Below are positions 8,454-16,929 of a DNA stretch of 64,000 bases, in pieces. Made by a program: the position numbers and the translations under genes. Numbering within the stretch: position 1 is the first letter of the stretch; every line of letters starts with the position of its first letter. Below the pieces are notes generated by a model. The model was given only the letters and a program-made list of their open reading frames with translations. It had not been told where the DNA came from and did not search any database. Location: the NCBI GenBank assembly GCA_963775315.1, contig CAVZIN010000007.1:434001-498000 (forward strand), read 5' to 3'. Source of the stretch: CAWGHZ01 sp963775315 (GTDB lineage: Bacteria > Pseudomonadota > Alphaproteobacteria > MPNO01 > DASWLB01).

Positions 8454-10105
8454 CCCTAGCCCGGCCGCGCGAACGGCTGGGCCGCGTCCTCAACCGGATG
8501 ACGCGACGCCGCCTCGCCGCCGCCACCCTCCGCCCCCTGTTCGCGACCCCGCCCTACCGGCTGACGCTGGGCGGCAAGGCCGAGCCGCCCGGGCGCTCGC
8601 CCACCGAGCCTTGGCCGGGCGATGCCCAGACGGGCGCGGCGCTCGCCGCCGGCCGGTTCGGCTTCGGGACCGAGCAGGAGGAATCGCGGGCGAATGCGCC
8701 GCCTTGGCGCGCGGCCGGCCGGTCCGAAGCCTGGCGTGCCGCGCTCAACGGGTTCGACTGGCTGCGCGATGTGCGCGCGGCCGGGGGCGAGGCGGCACGC
8801 ACCGCCGCCCGTGCGGCGGTCTCCGACTGGATCGAGAAGGAGGCGGCGGTCGCGGGCCTCGCTTGGCGCGCGGAGGTGCTGGCCGAACGCATCGCGGCCT
8901 GGCTGGTGCACGGCGAGTTTCTGGCCGCCGGCGCGGACGAGGCATTCCGGCGCAGGTTCCACGCCTCGCTGGCCGCTCAGGCACGCCACCTCGCCCGGAT
9001 CCAGCGCTACGCCCCCGAGGGGCATGCGCGCTTCCTGGTGTTGAAGGCGCTGGTCTATGCCGATCTCGCCTGGCCGCGGTCGCGCCGGCTGATCCGCCAC
9101 CTCGAGGTGCTGGAGCGCGAGATCGCTCGCCAGGTGCTGGGCGACGGCGGACATATCGAGCGCAACCCCGAGCGGCAGCTCGAGGTGCTGCGCCATCTGG
9201 TCGATATCCGAGCGAACTTGCGCGACGCCAACGCGGAGATGCCGCAAGCGCTGCAGAGCGCGATTGACCGAATGGCGCCGATGCTGCGCTTCTTCCGCCA
9301 CGGCGACGGCGGGCTTGCCTTGTTCAACGGCGCCACCGAGTCGCGCGACTGGCTGATCGACATGGTGCTGACCCATGCCGATGCGCGCGGCAAGCCGCTG
9401 GCCTCGGCGCCGCATTCCGGGTTCGAACGGCTCTCGGCGCACCGGACGCTGCTGATCATGGACACCGGCGCCCCGCCGCCGCCCGGGTTCGATGCCGACG
9501 CCCACGCCGGCACGCTGAGCTTCGAGATGAGCGTCGGCAAAGAGCGGCTGGTGGTCAATTGCGGCGCCTACGCAGGGCCAGACCCGCGCTGGCGCCGGGC
9601 GAGCCGCACCTCCGCCGCCCACTCGACCCTGGTGGTCGAGGACGTGAATTCCGCCGAGTTGCTGGAGGGCGGGCTCGGCCCGGGGCCGCGCAAGGTGACG
9701 GTCGAGCGGCGCGAGCAGGACGGAGACATCTGGGTCGATGCCGCGCATGACGGCTATGTCAGCGGGTTCGGGCTCACTCACCAGCGCCGGCTCTACCTGT
9801 CCGCTACGGGCGACGACGTGCGGGGCGAGGAGACGCTGACCGGGCGGGGCAACCGCAAGCTTGCGGTGCGCTTCCATTTGCACCCGCAGGTCAAGGCATC
9901 GCTGACCGGGCGCGGCTCGGCCGTTCTGCTGCGCCTCGCGAGCGGGGCGGGCTGGCAGTTCCGCGCCTCGGGAGGCGTCACCAGCGTGCAGGAGAGCGTC
10001 TATTTCGGCGCGGCCGGCGAGGTGCGCCGGACCGAGCAGATCGTGATCGCGGCCGCCACCCACGACGCCGCGCAGATCCGCTGGGCCATCAGCCGGGTGG
10101 GCTGA
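8450..10105 (+). CDS. Heparinase II/III family protein
   Basis: Protein of 551 residues with the alpha/alpha toroid plus beta-sandwich layout of the heparinase II/III family: a helical N-terminal half rich in Arg and Trp, then a beta-rich C-terminal half starting near residue 330. Family members are polysaccharide lyases, but this conserved alphaproteobacterial version beside rsmB has no established substrate. I see no clear signal peptide, which is odd for a lyase acting on external polymers. It is coupled to rpe through an ATGA overlap and ends 16 bases from the convergent serine hydrolase gene. Confidence 0.82.
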   Translation: MTLARPRERLGRVLNRMTRRRLAAATLRPLFATPPYRLTLGGKAEPPGRSPTEPWPGDAQTGAALAAGRFGFGTEQEESRANAPPWRAAGRSEAWRAALNGFDWLRDVRAAGGEAARTAARAAVSDWIEKEAAVAGLAWRAEVLAERIAAWLVHGEFLAAGADEAFRRRFHASLAAQARHLARIQRYAPEGHARFLVLKALVYADLAWPRSRRLIRHLEVLEREIARQVLGDGGHIERNPERQLEVLRHLVDIRANLRDANAEMPQALQSAIDRMAPMLRFFRHGDGGLALFNGATESRDWLIDMVLTHADARGKPLASAPHSGFERLSAHRTLLIMDTGAPPPPGFDADAHAGTLSFEMSVGKERLVVNCGAYAGPDPRWRRASRTSAAHSTLVVEDVNSAELLEGGLGPGPRKVTVERREQDGDIWVDAAHDGYVSGFGLTHQRRLYLSATGDDVRGEETLTGRGNRKLAVRFHLHPQVKASLTGRGSAVLLRLASGAGWQFRASGGVTSVQESVYFGAAGEVRRTEQIVIAAATHDAAQIRWAISRVG

Positions 10106-10121
10106 GCCGGCGCAGGCGCGA

Positions 10122-11720
10122 TCAGTCTGCGGCCCGGCGAAAGACGAGATCGCCGGCCTTCAGCCGGTAGGTCGGGCCGTCCGCGAGCGGGGTGGCGAGA
10201 GAGACCGCCTGCGTCGCGCCGTCGAATGCGAAATGCATGACCAGCCCGGCGCGGAGCGGCCATTCCGTCTCCGGCACCACCCAATCGTCGCCGGTGGCGT
10301 GCACCAGCGTGAATCGGACGGCGTGAAGGGCGCCGGCAAGTCCGCCGTCCTCGGGATCGGCGGTGATCATCATCCGCCCGTAGGCGGGGTTGTCGTAAGC
10401 GCCGGCATAGGCGGCGAGCGGGCGGGGGGGCGGCGTCCGGCGGGCACTCGCTTCGGCATCGGCCCTGGCCTTCTCGGCGACCGCCGCCGCGCGCGCGGCG
10501 AGCCAGGTGCGGCGGCGCTCGACGAGCCGCGCGACCCACGGCTGGGGCGCAAGCCCGAGCAGCGAGTCGATAACCGCGTAGGCGACCACGCGCGGCACCG
10601 GATTCATGCCCGACATGTCGCTCAGCACCACGACGCCCTTGTTGTCGTCGGGCAGGACGGCAAGGATCGCGGCATAGCCGTCGATCACCCCTGGATGTCG
10701 CACCAGGGGATGGCCGCGATAGCGCGCGATTTCAAGCCCCAGCCCGTAGCTCGGCGTCGCGACGGATGGATCGCTGCCACGCGGGCCGATTGCGATCTGC
10801 GGCGTTTCCATCTCCGCGATGGCGGCGCGAGAGACGATGCGCGTGCCGGCGGCCTCGCCGCGATTGACGAGCATGCGGAGGTAAACGCCCATGTCGGCGA
10901 TGTCGGAATACACCCCAGCGGCGGGCCCGATCGGGTCGACGTCGGCGAGCGGCGTCGCCACTCGCCCATCGTCGCCCATGAAGGTGGGGCTTGCCCGGTC
11001 GCCGTCGACGGCGAACGCGGCCGTCGAGACGCGGGTGCGGTGCATGCCCAGCGGTTCGAGGATTCGGTCGCGCACCAGCGCCGCCCAGCTCCCGCCCGCG
11101 ATGCGCCCCGCCACCCGGCCCGCGGCCGCGACCATCAGGTTGTTGTAGGCGTAGACCGAGCGCAGCGGCGCCGCCGGCTTGAGGAAGCGGAGCCGCGCCA
11201 TAAGTTGGGTGCCGTCGTAGGCGTGCAGCGACCACAGCGCGTCGTGGCGCGGGATGCCGGTGCGGTGTGTCACCAGATCGCGTGCCGTCACCGTCTCGGT
11301 CAGCCGGTCGGTGTAGAGGCGGAAGTCGGGCATATAGCGCCGCACCGGCGCGTCCCAGTCGAGGCGGCCGGCGTCGGCGAGCTGCGACAGAGCGATGACG
11401 GTGAACGATTTGCTGACCGAGCCGAGGGCGAACTCAGTGCGCGGCGTGACCGGGGCTCCGGTCGCAGGATCGCGCACGCCGAACGTGTGCAATTCGGCCG
11501 GCCGGTCGCCCTCGACCACTGCGACGGCGAGACCCGGCACCTGCCACGCCGTCATCGCCGCGCGGATTGTGTCGGCCGGGAACGGCGCCGCACGGGCGGG
11601 TAGCGCGAGCGCCAGCAGCGAGATCATGGCAAGCGCGCTCAAGAGTCCGGCAACCGCCGCTGGATTGCTTCGTCGCCCCGCTCCAGGCAATGACGGATAA
11701 TGATCAGTGAAGATATGCAC
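10122..11720 (-). CDS. Serine hydrolase, class C beta-lactamase/esterase family
   Basis: Exported 532-residue protein. A hydrophobic signal segment (about residues 24-45, ending ARA) precedes a beta-lactamase-type transpeptidase domain. SVSK supplies the nucleophilic serine and lysine, YAYNN supplies the Tyr-x-Asn motif, and HPGVIDGY takes the place of the usual KTG. A separate C-terminal domain (about 400-532), rich in beta strand, resembles that of other penicillin-binding-protein-like hydrolases. Function could be D-amino peptidase, esterase or beta-lactamase. The start may be internal (Met at 11627 just before the hydrophobic stretch), because the ATG at 11720 leaves only 17 bases to the divergent gene. 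Confidence 0.85.
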   Translation of the reverse strand: MHIFTDHYPSLPGAGRRSNPAAVAGLLSALAMISLLALALPARAAPFPADTIRAAMTAWQVPGLAVAVVEGDRPAELHTFGVRDPATGAPVTPRTEFALGSVSKSFTVIALSQLADAGRLDWDAPVRRYMPDFRLYTDRLTETVTARDLVTHRTGIPRHDALWSLHAYDGTQLMARLRFLKPAAPLRSVYAYNNLMVAAAGRVAGRIAGGSWAALVRDRILEPLGMHRTRVSTAAFAVDGDRASPTFMGDDGRVATPLADVDPIGPAAGVYSDIADMGVYLRMLVNRGEAAGTRIVSRAAIAEMETPQIAIGPRGSDPSVATPSYGLGLEIARYRGHPLVRHPGVIDGYAAILAVLPDDNKGVVVLSDMSGMNPVPRVVAYAVIDSLLGLAPQPWVARLVERRRTWLAARAAAVAEKARADAEASARRTPPPRPLAAYAGAYDNPAYGRMMITADPEDGGLAGALHAVRFTLVHATGDDWVVPETEWPLRAGLVMHFAFDGATQAVSLATPLADGPTYRLKAGDLVFRRAAD

Positions 11721-11737
11721 TGGGAGATCGCCAAACC

Positions 11738-12547
11738 ATGACGGAACCGACAGCGGAGCAGCAGCGGATCGTACTCGAAATCGATGCGGACGGGGTGGCG
11801 ACCATGCGCCTCAACCGGCCCGAGGTGCTGAACGCGTTCGATGACGGAATGCGCGAGGCGCTGGTCGCAACCGTCGCGGAGATCGAGCGCGACGACCGCG
11901 TGCGCGCGCTGGTGATCACGGGAACGGGACGCGGGTTCTGCGCCGGCGGCGACATACGCGGGATGGAGAGCCGGCTGGGCGCGCCGACGGGTGACGTGGC
12001 GCTCGCCGGATGGCGGCGCCAGCAGCGCACGCACCGCGCTCTCACGGCGCTGCACACGCTGGGCAAGCCGACCATCGCCGCGGTCAACGGTCCGGCCGCC
12101 GGGCTCGGCTGCGACCTCGCCCTCTGCTGCGACTTCGTCGTGGCGTCCGAAGCGGCGCGCTTCGCGATGAGCTATGTGCTGCGCGGGCTGATCCCTGACG
12201 GGGGCGGGTGCTACTTCCTGCCGCGGCGGGTCGGGCTCGCGCGGGCGAAGGAGCTGATCTTCTCCGGGCGCCGCGTCGCCCCGGCGGAGGCGCTGGCGAT
12301 CGGGATGGTGGACCGGGTGGTCGCGCCCGACGCCCTTGCCGGCGAGGCGCAGGGTTGGGCGAAGGACCTCTCGCGGGGCTCCGCGGCGGCACTGGCCCTC
12401 GCCAAGACGATGCTCAACCAGACGTTCGAAATGACGGTCGACCAGGCGTTCGACATGGGCAGCCAGGCCCAGGCGATCTGCTACACCACCCGCGAGCACC
12501 GCGAGTTGGTCGAGGCGTTCCTCGCCGCCCAACGGTCCAAGAAGTAG
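11738..12547 (+). CDS. Crotonase-family acyl-CoA isomerase/hydratase (PaaG-like active site)
   Basis: Crotonase fold enzyme of 269 residues. The oxyanion-hole segments GFCAGGDIRGM and GPAAGLGCDLAL are clear. The two glutamates of a true enoyl-CoA hydratase are not present: the first position is Asp (GLGCD) and the second is Tyr (FAMSY). The segment GLIPDGGGCYFLPRRVG carries an Asp where the isomerase PaaG has its catalytic Asp. An isomerase or ring-opening type reaction on an acyl-CoA is therefore more likely than simple hydration (inference from residue alignment by eye). It is divergent from the serine hydrolase. Confidence 0.87.
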   Translation: MTEPTAEQQRIVLEIDADGVATMRLNRPEVLNAFDDGMREALVATVAEIERDDRVRALVITGTGRGFCAGGDIRGMESRLGAPTGDVALAGWRRQQRTHRALTALHTLGKPTIAAVNGPAAGLGCDLALCCDFVVASEAARFAMSYVLRGLIPDGGGCYFLPRRVGLARAKELIFSGRRVAPAEALAIGMVDRVVAPDALAGEAQGWAKDLSRGSAAALALAKTMLNQTFEMTVDQAFDMGSQAQAICYTTREHRELVEAFLAAQRSKK

Positions 12548-12558
12548 AAGGATTCCAC

Positions 12559-12584
12559 GGAACAGGGCCCGGCGCGGGCGCGTT
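12559..12584 (+). promoter_or_regulatory. EcfG-type general stress promoter (GGAAC-N17-CGTT)
   Basis: GGAAC at 12559-12563 and CGTT at 12581-12584 are separated by 17 bases, matching the consensus used by the alphaproteobacterial general stress sigma factor EcfG. It lies 36 bases before the next ATG, with only a ribosome site between, and just after the stop of the preceding gene. One such match could occur in a window this size by chance; its position is what makes it convincing. Confidence 0.6.
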
Positions 12585-12619
12585 GACTCCCCGACAGCGT
12601 ATTTAGTGAGGAGGGAGTC

Positions 12620-12814
12620 ATGGAGAAGCCGAACAAGAACGAAGGCGAGGGCAACCGCACCGCCGATCGCGAATATCGAAAGGACACTGAGGAGTTCATC
12701 GAGTCCGGCAAGGTCTCCGGCGCGGCGGACAAGGCGCGTAGGGCCGTGGAGGGCAAGGAGAAGGACGAGCTCGAGAAGGCCGAGGACAAGGGCAAGGAGA
12801 AGGCGCGGCATTAG
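12620..12814 (+). CDS. Small, highly charged hydrophilic protein
   Basis: Sixty-four residues, nearly all polar: rich in Lys, Glu, Asp and Arg, no Cys or Trp, no membrane segment. Blocks such as GEGNRTADREYR, FIESGKV and AEDKGKEKA recall a widespread group of unnamed small alphaproteobacterial proteins linked to stress. The ribosome site GAGGAGGGAG is very strong, and an EcfG-type promoter lies directly upstream. It is likely disordered or helical. Being a stress-induced protective protein is inference; no function is assigned. Confidence 0.78.
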   Translation: MEKPNKNEGEGNRTADREYRKDTEEFIESGKVSGAADKARRAVEGKEKDELEKAEDKGKEKARH

Positions 12815-12907
12815 CCGCGCTCGACCCTCGCGGCGAAGGAGAGCGTTTCCCGCCGGCCCGCCGGAATGCTAGGCTCGTCCGCAAGGTCGACCGGCGGGAG
12901 GACGCCC

Positions 12908-13978
12908 ATGTTCCTGCGCAATTTCTGGTATGCGGCCGCGTGGCCGGGCGAAATCGGCGATGCGCCGCTCGCCCGCACCATTTGCGGCGAGCCCATCGCT
13001 CTGTTTCGGACGGCGGACGGCGCCTTTGCGGCGCTCGAGGACCGGTGCTGTCACCGGAACCTGCCGCTGTCGATGGGCCACGTCGAGGGCGAACGGCTGC
13101 GCTGCGGCTATCACGGGCTGGTGTTCGACCGGTCCGGCCAGGTTGTCGAGATTCCCGGCCAGTCGCACATCCCGCCCGGCGCGCAGGTGAGGCACTACCC
13201 GCTGGTCGAGAAGTGGAAGCTTCTCTGGATATGGATGGGCGATCCGGCGCGTGCCGACGAGAGCGAGATCCCCGACTGGTTCTATCTCGACCATCCCGAG
13301 TGGGTGGCGGCGCACGGCAACGAGGAGAAGCCGCTTCACGTCCGCTGCAACTGGGAACTCAACAACGACAATCTGCTCGACCTGTCGCACGTCATCTACG
13401 TCCATTCAGAGACTTTGGGTGGTGCCAATCTCGACCGGTTCCCGATCCGCACCGACCGAGGCGAACGGTCGGTGAGCATGCGGCGTTTCGTGACCGACGT
13501 GCCGCCGATGCCGCTGTTTGCGCGCTACCTCGGGGTCAGCGGCAACATGGACCGCTGGCAGGAATCCTACATCACGGCCCCGGCGCATTGCATCGTCGAC
13601 GCGGGCTTCGCGCCGCACGGCCAGTTCCGGGCTGACGCGCCGCGCGAGGGCCACGCGCTCGGCTTCCGCCCGCTGATCACCGCGACGCCCGAGACCGAGG
13701 GCACGTTCCTCATGTTTTACGCCCAGTGCCGCAACTTCGCCCTCGATAACGAGGAACTGACCAGAAAGATGGTCGGCGACTTCCGCGGCGTCTTCCTCGA
13801 GGACGTGGCGGTGATGGAGGCGCAGCAGCGGGTCAACGAGGCAAACCCGGACGCGCCCCGGATCGACATCAACGCCGACGCGCCGCACCTCGCCATGCGC
13901 CAGGTGATCCGCCGACTGATGGCGGCCGAGCAGGCCGGGGCCGCCACCGCGGGTGCCCGCGCCAGCGCGGCGGAGTAG
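12908..13978 (+). CDS. Rieske non-haem iron oxygenase, large subunit (VanA-like)
   Basis: Terminal oxygenase of 356 residues that would hydroxylate or O-demethylate an aromatic substrate. The Rieske [2Fe-2S] ligands are C47-x-H49 and C66-x2-H69. The mononuclear iron site is visible in NLLDLSHVIYVHSETLG. The layout matches vanillate/phenoxybenzoate-type single-subunit oxygenases. A GGGAGG ribosome site precedes the ATG at 12908, so an upstream in-frame ATG at 12866 is rejected. No reductase or ferredoxin gene lies next to it. It is separated from nuo by its own intergenic region. Confidence 0.88.
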   Translation: MFLRNFWYAAAWPGEIGDAPLARTICGEPIALFRTADGAFAALEDRCCHRNLPLSMGHVEGERLRCGYHGLVFDRSGQVVEIPGQSHIPPGAQVRHYPLVEKWKLLWIWMGDPARADESEIPDWFYLDHPEWVAAHGNEEKPLHVRCNWELNNDNLLDLSHVIYVHSETLGGANLDRFPIRTDRGERSVSMRRFVTDVPPMPLFARYLGVSGNMDRWQESYITAPAHCIVDAGFAPHGQFRADAPREGHALGFRPLITATPETEGTFLMFYAQCRNFALDNEELTRKMVGDFRGVFLEDVAVMEAQQRVNEANPDAPRIDINADAPHLAMRQVIRRLMAAEQAGAATAGARASAAE

Positions 13979-14026
13979 GGGGCCGGACCTCCCCGGCCGC
14001 CGGCCGCAGGCGTCCGCCCACCAGCG

Positions 14027-14055
14027 TTGGACATTGGCGGCGGATTCGCTATAAA
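14027..14055 (+). promoter_or_regulatory. Sigma-70-type promoter of the nuo operon
   Basis: TTGGAC at 14027-14032 and TATAAA at 14050-14055 are separated by exactly 17 bases in the 209-base gap before nuoA. Transcription would start near 14062, leaving a leader of about 125 bases. A GC-only stem (13981-13986 with 13993-13998) lies just after the Rieske gene but has no T tract, so I do not call it a terminator. Confidence 0.6.
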
Positions 14056-14128
14056 TCGGTCGCCGTCAGGGCGACGGGCGGGGCTTGCCTCGCCTGCCGG
14101 GGGACACAAGGTAGACCAGAGGGGACCC

Positions 14129-14171
14129 GCCGCGACGGTTTCGCGGCACCGCCGGGCTCGACGGGCCCGGC
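14129..14171 (+). promoter_or_regulatory. Two GC-rich hairpins in the nuoA leader
   Basis: First stem GCCGCGA (14129-14135) pairs with TCGCGGC (14141-14147) around a 5-base loop. Second stem GCCGGGC (14151-14157) pairs with GCCCGGC (14165-14171) around a 7-base loop. The second stem ends directly before the ribosome site GAGAGG at 14172-14177, so folding could affect nuoA translation. The pairing is seen in sequence; any regulatory role is inference. Confidence 0.45.
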
Positions 14172-14187
14172 GAGAGGACCAGTACTT

Positions 14188-14553
14188 ATGGAAAGCATGC
14201 TCCGCGAGTACCTGCCGATCCTGATCTTCCTCGCCATCGCGGCGGGGGTGGGGATCGCGGCGGTGGCGGCGTCCTACATTCTGGCGCGGCAGCGGCCCGA
14301 CAGCGCCAAGGAATCCGCCTATGAGTGCGGGTTCGAGGCGTTCGGCGACGCGCGCGGCCAGTTCGACGTGCGATTCTACCTGGTGTCGATCCTGTTCATC
14401 ATTTTCGACCTGGAGGTCGCGTTTCTGTTCCCCTGGGCAGTGGCGCTCGGCAAGATCGGCATGCTCGGATTCTGGTCGATGGTCGCTTTCCTGGGCGTTC
14501 TCACCGTCGGGTTTATCTATGAATGGCGGAAAGGGGCCCTGGAATGGGAGTGA
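14188..14553 (+). CDS. nuoA: NADH-quinone oxidoreductase subunit A
   Basis: Membrane subunit of respiratory complex I, 121 residues, with three membrane helices. The conserved loop ECGFEAFGDARGQFDVRFY and the following FIIFDLEVAFLFPWA are diagnostic; the loop lies near the quinone cavity. It is the first gene of a complete nuoA-N set. Its end overlaps nuoB by ten bases. Confidence 0.97.
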   Translation: MESMLREYLPILIFLAIAAGVGIAAVAASYILARQRPDSAKESAYECGFEAFGDARGQFDVRFYLVSILFIIFDLEVAFLFPWAVALGKIGMLGFWSMVAFLGVLTVGFIYEWRKGALEWE

Positions 14554-15083
14554 TCTCCAGGGGCGCGCCCGTGCCGCCCGGCCCCGCCCAGGACGCGCTG
14601 CTGCGCCAGGCGACGGACCATCTGGCCGAGAAAGGTTTCCTGGTCTCGACCGCCGACAGGCTGATCTCCTGGGCGCAGTCGGGCTCGCTCTGGCCGATGA
14701 CGTTCGGCCTCGCCTGCTGCGCGGTCGAGATGATGCACTCGGCGGCGAGCCGCTACGACCTCGACCGGTTCGGGGTGGTGTTCCGCCCCTCGCCGCGCCA
14801 GTCGGACGTGATGATCGTGGCCGGCACGCTCTGCAACAAGATGGCGCCGGCGCTCCGCAAGGTCTACGACCAGATGGCCGAGCCGCGCTGGGTGATCTCG
14901 ATGGGAAGCTGCGCCAACGGCGGCGGCTACTATCACTATTCCTACTCGGTGGTGCGCGGCTGCGACCGCGTGGTGCCGGTCGACGTCTACGTGCCCGGCT
15001 GCCCGCCCACGGCCGAGGCTTTGCTCTACGGTATCCTGCAGCTCCAGAAGAAGATCCGGCGGACCAGCACCATCGCCCGCTGA
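14544..15083 (+). CDS. nuoB: NADH-quinone oxidoreductase subunit B
   Basis: Peripheral-arm subunit carrying iron-sulfur cluster N2, the last electron donor to quinone. The 179-residue protein has the adjacent cysteines in LACCAVEMM, plus MGSCANGGG and VPGCPPTAEAL for the other ligands. I chose the ATG at 14544 (MGVISRG); an ATG at 14523 would overlap nuoA more deeply. Confidence 0.96.
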   Translation: MGVISRGAPVPPGPAQDALLRQATDHLAEKGFLVSTADRLISWAQSGSLWPMTFGLACCAVEMMHSAASRYDLDRFGVVFRPSPRQSDVMIVAGTLCNKMAPALRKVYDQMAEPRWVISMGSCANGGGYYHYSYSVVRGCDRVVPVDVYVPGCPPTAEALLYGILQLQKKIRRTSTIAR

Positions 15084-15118
15084 GCCCGAAAGCCGCGCGC
15101 CCGAATTGGACCTCGCCC

Positions 15119-15751
15119 TTGGCTGAACCGACGCGAACGACCGACACCCAGGCCCTCGAGGAGCTGGCGGAGTTTCTGCGCACCGCCCTCGGCGAGGACG
15201 TGGTGGCGAGCGCCCGCATCGCTCTCGGCGAGCTGATGGTCGAGGTGCCGGCGCTGCAGATCGTGCCGGTGCTCACCTTCCTTCGCGACAATTCGAACTG
15301 TCTTTTCAAGACGCTGGTCGACATCACCGGTGTCGACTATCCCGACCGCGATAAGCGGTTCGAGGTGGTCTACAACCTGCTGAGCCTCCGGCTGAACCAG
15401 CAAATCCGCGTGAAGTGCGCGACCGACGAGGCAACCCCGGTGCCGTCGGCGACCGGCGTCTACAACGCCGCCAACTGGTACGAGCGCGAGACCTGGGACC
15501 TGTTCGGGGTGATGTTCTCCGACCATCCGGACCTCCGGCGCATCCTCACCGACTATGGGTTCGACGGCCATCCGCTGCGCAAGGACTTCCCGCTGACGGG
15601 GTTCGTCGAGGTGCGCTATGACGAGGCCGAGAAGCGCGTGGTCTACGAGCCGGTGCGGCTCGCGCAGGAATTCCGCCGGTTCGATTTCATGAGCCCCTGG
15701 GAGGGGGCGCACTACGTGCTGCCGGGCGACGAGAAGGCGACGAAGCCCTGA
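15119..15751 (+). CDS. nuoC: NADH-quinone oxidoreductase subunit C
   Basis: Hydrophilic 30-kDa-type subunit, about 210 residues, lying next to NuoD in the quinone-reducing module. Family signatures include DITGVDYPDR, ERETWDLFGVMFSDHPDLRRILTDYGF and GHPLRKDFPLTGF. No ATG or GTG gives a full-length protein after the nuoB stop; the best start is a TTG at 15119, 35 bases past nuoB, with a weak ribosome site. The stop overlaps the nuoD start (TGATG). Confidence 0.93.
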   Translation: MAEPTRTTDTQALEELAEFLRTALGEDVVASARIALGELMVEVPALQIVPVLTFLRDNSNCLFKTLVDITGVDYPDRDKRFEVVYNLLSLRLNQQIRVKCATDEATPVPSATGVYNAANWYERETWDLFGVMFSDHPDLRRILTDYGFDGHPLRKDFPLTGFVEVRYDEAEKRVVYEPVRLAQEFRRFDFMSPWEGAHYVLPGDEKATKP

Positions 15752-16929
15752 TGCCCGAGACGAAGATCAAGAACCTGACGATGAATTTCGGGCCGCAGCA
15801 CCCGGCGGCGCACGGCGTGCTGCGCCTCGTGCTCGAGATGGACGGCGAGGTGATCGAGCGGGCCGATCCGCATATCGGCCTCCTTCATCGCGGCACCGAA
15901 AAGCTGATCGAATACAAGACCTACGTCCAGGCGGTGCCCTATTTCGACCGGCTCGACTACGTCTCGCCGATGTGCCAGGAGCACGCCTTCGCGCTGGCGA
16001 CCGAGAAGCTGCTCGGCATCGAGGTGCCGGAGCGCGCGCAGTATATCCGCGTGCTGTTCGCCGAAATTACCCGGCTGCTGAACCATCTTCTCAACCTCAC
16101 CACCTTCGCTCTCGACGTCGGCGCGATGACGCCGCTCCTCTGGGGGTTCGAGGAGCGCGAGAAGCTGATGGAGTTCTACGAGCGCGTGTCGGGCGCGCGG
16201 CTCCACTCGGCCTATTTCCGCCCGGGCGGGGTGCATCTCGACATGCCGGCGGGCCTCGCGGAAGACATTGCGGCGTTCTCCGCCGCCTTCCCCAAGTTCA
16301 TCGACGACCTCGAGGCGCTGCTCACCGAGAACCGCATCTTCAAGCAGCGCACGGTGAATATCGGCATCGTGTCGGCCGAGGACGCGCTCGACTGGTCGTT
16401 CTCGGGCCCGATGCTGCGCGCCTCGGGCGTCGCCTGGGATTTGCGCAAGGCGCAGCCCTACGACGTCTACGACCGGATGGATTTCGACATCCCAGTCGGC
16501 AAGAACGGCGATTGCTACGACCGCTACCTCATCCGGGTCGAGGAGATGCGCCAGAGCCTCCGCATCGTCGACCAATGCCTGCGCGACATGCCGGAAGGCC
16601 CGATCAAGACGCAGGATTTCAAGATCTCGCCCCCCAAGCGCGCCGAGATGAAGCGCTCGATGGAGGCGCTGATCCACCACTTCAAGCTCTACACCGAGGG
16701 CTACCACGTGCCGGAGGGCGAGACCTACACGGCCGTCGAGGCGCCGAAGGGCGAGTTCGGCGTCTATCTCGTCGCCGACGGCACCAACAAGCCCTATCGC
16801 TGCAAGATCCGCGCGCCGGGCTTCGCCTTCATGCAGGGCACCGACTTCATGTCGAAAGGCCACATGCTGGCCGACGTGGTGGCGATCATCGGCTCGATGG
16901 ACATCGTGTTCGGCGAGGTGGACCGATGA
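15751..16929 (+). CDS. nuoD: NADH-quinone oxidoreductase subunit D
   Basis: The 49-kDa subunit, 392 residues, which forms the quinone site with NuoB and is related to [NiFe] hydrogenase large subunits but lacks the metal cysteines. Seen motifs: FGPQHPAAHGVLR near the N-terminus and PHIGLLHRGTEKLIE at residues 40-54, both involved in quinone binding. Overlaps nuoC by one base and nuoE by ATGA. Confidence 0.97.
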   Translation: MPETKIKNLTMNFGPQHPAAHGVLRLVLEMDGEVIERADPHIGLLHRGTEKLIEYKTYVQAVPYFDRLDYVSPMCQEHAFALATEKLLGIEVPERAQYIRVLFAEITRLLNHLLNLTTFALDVGAMTPLLWGFEEREKLMEFYERVSGARLHSAYFRPGGVHLDMPAGLAEDIAAFSAAFPKFIDDLEALLTENRIFKQRTVNIGIVSAEDALDWSFSGPMLRASGVAWDLRKAQPYDVYDRMDFDIPVGKNGDCYDRYLIRVEEMRQSLRIVDQCLRDMPEGPIKTQDFKISPPKRAEMKRSMEALIHHFKLYTEGYHVPEGETYTAVEAPKGEFGVYLVADGTNKPYRCKIRAPGFAFMQGTDFMSKGHMLADVVAIIGSMDIVFGEVDR

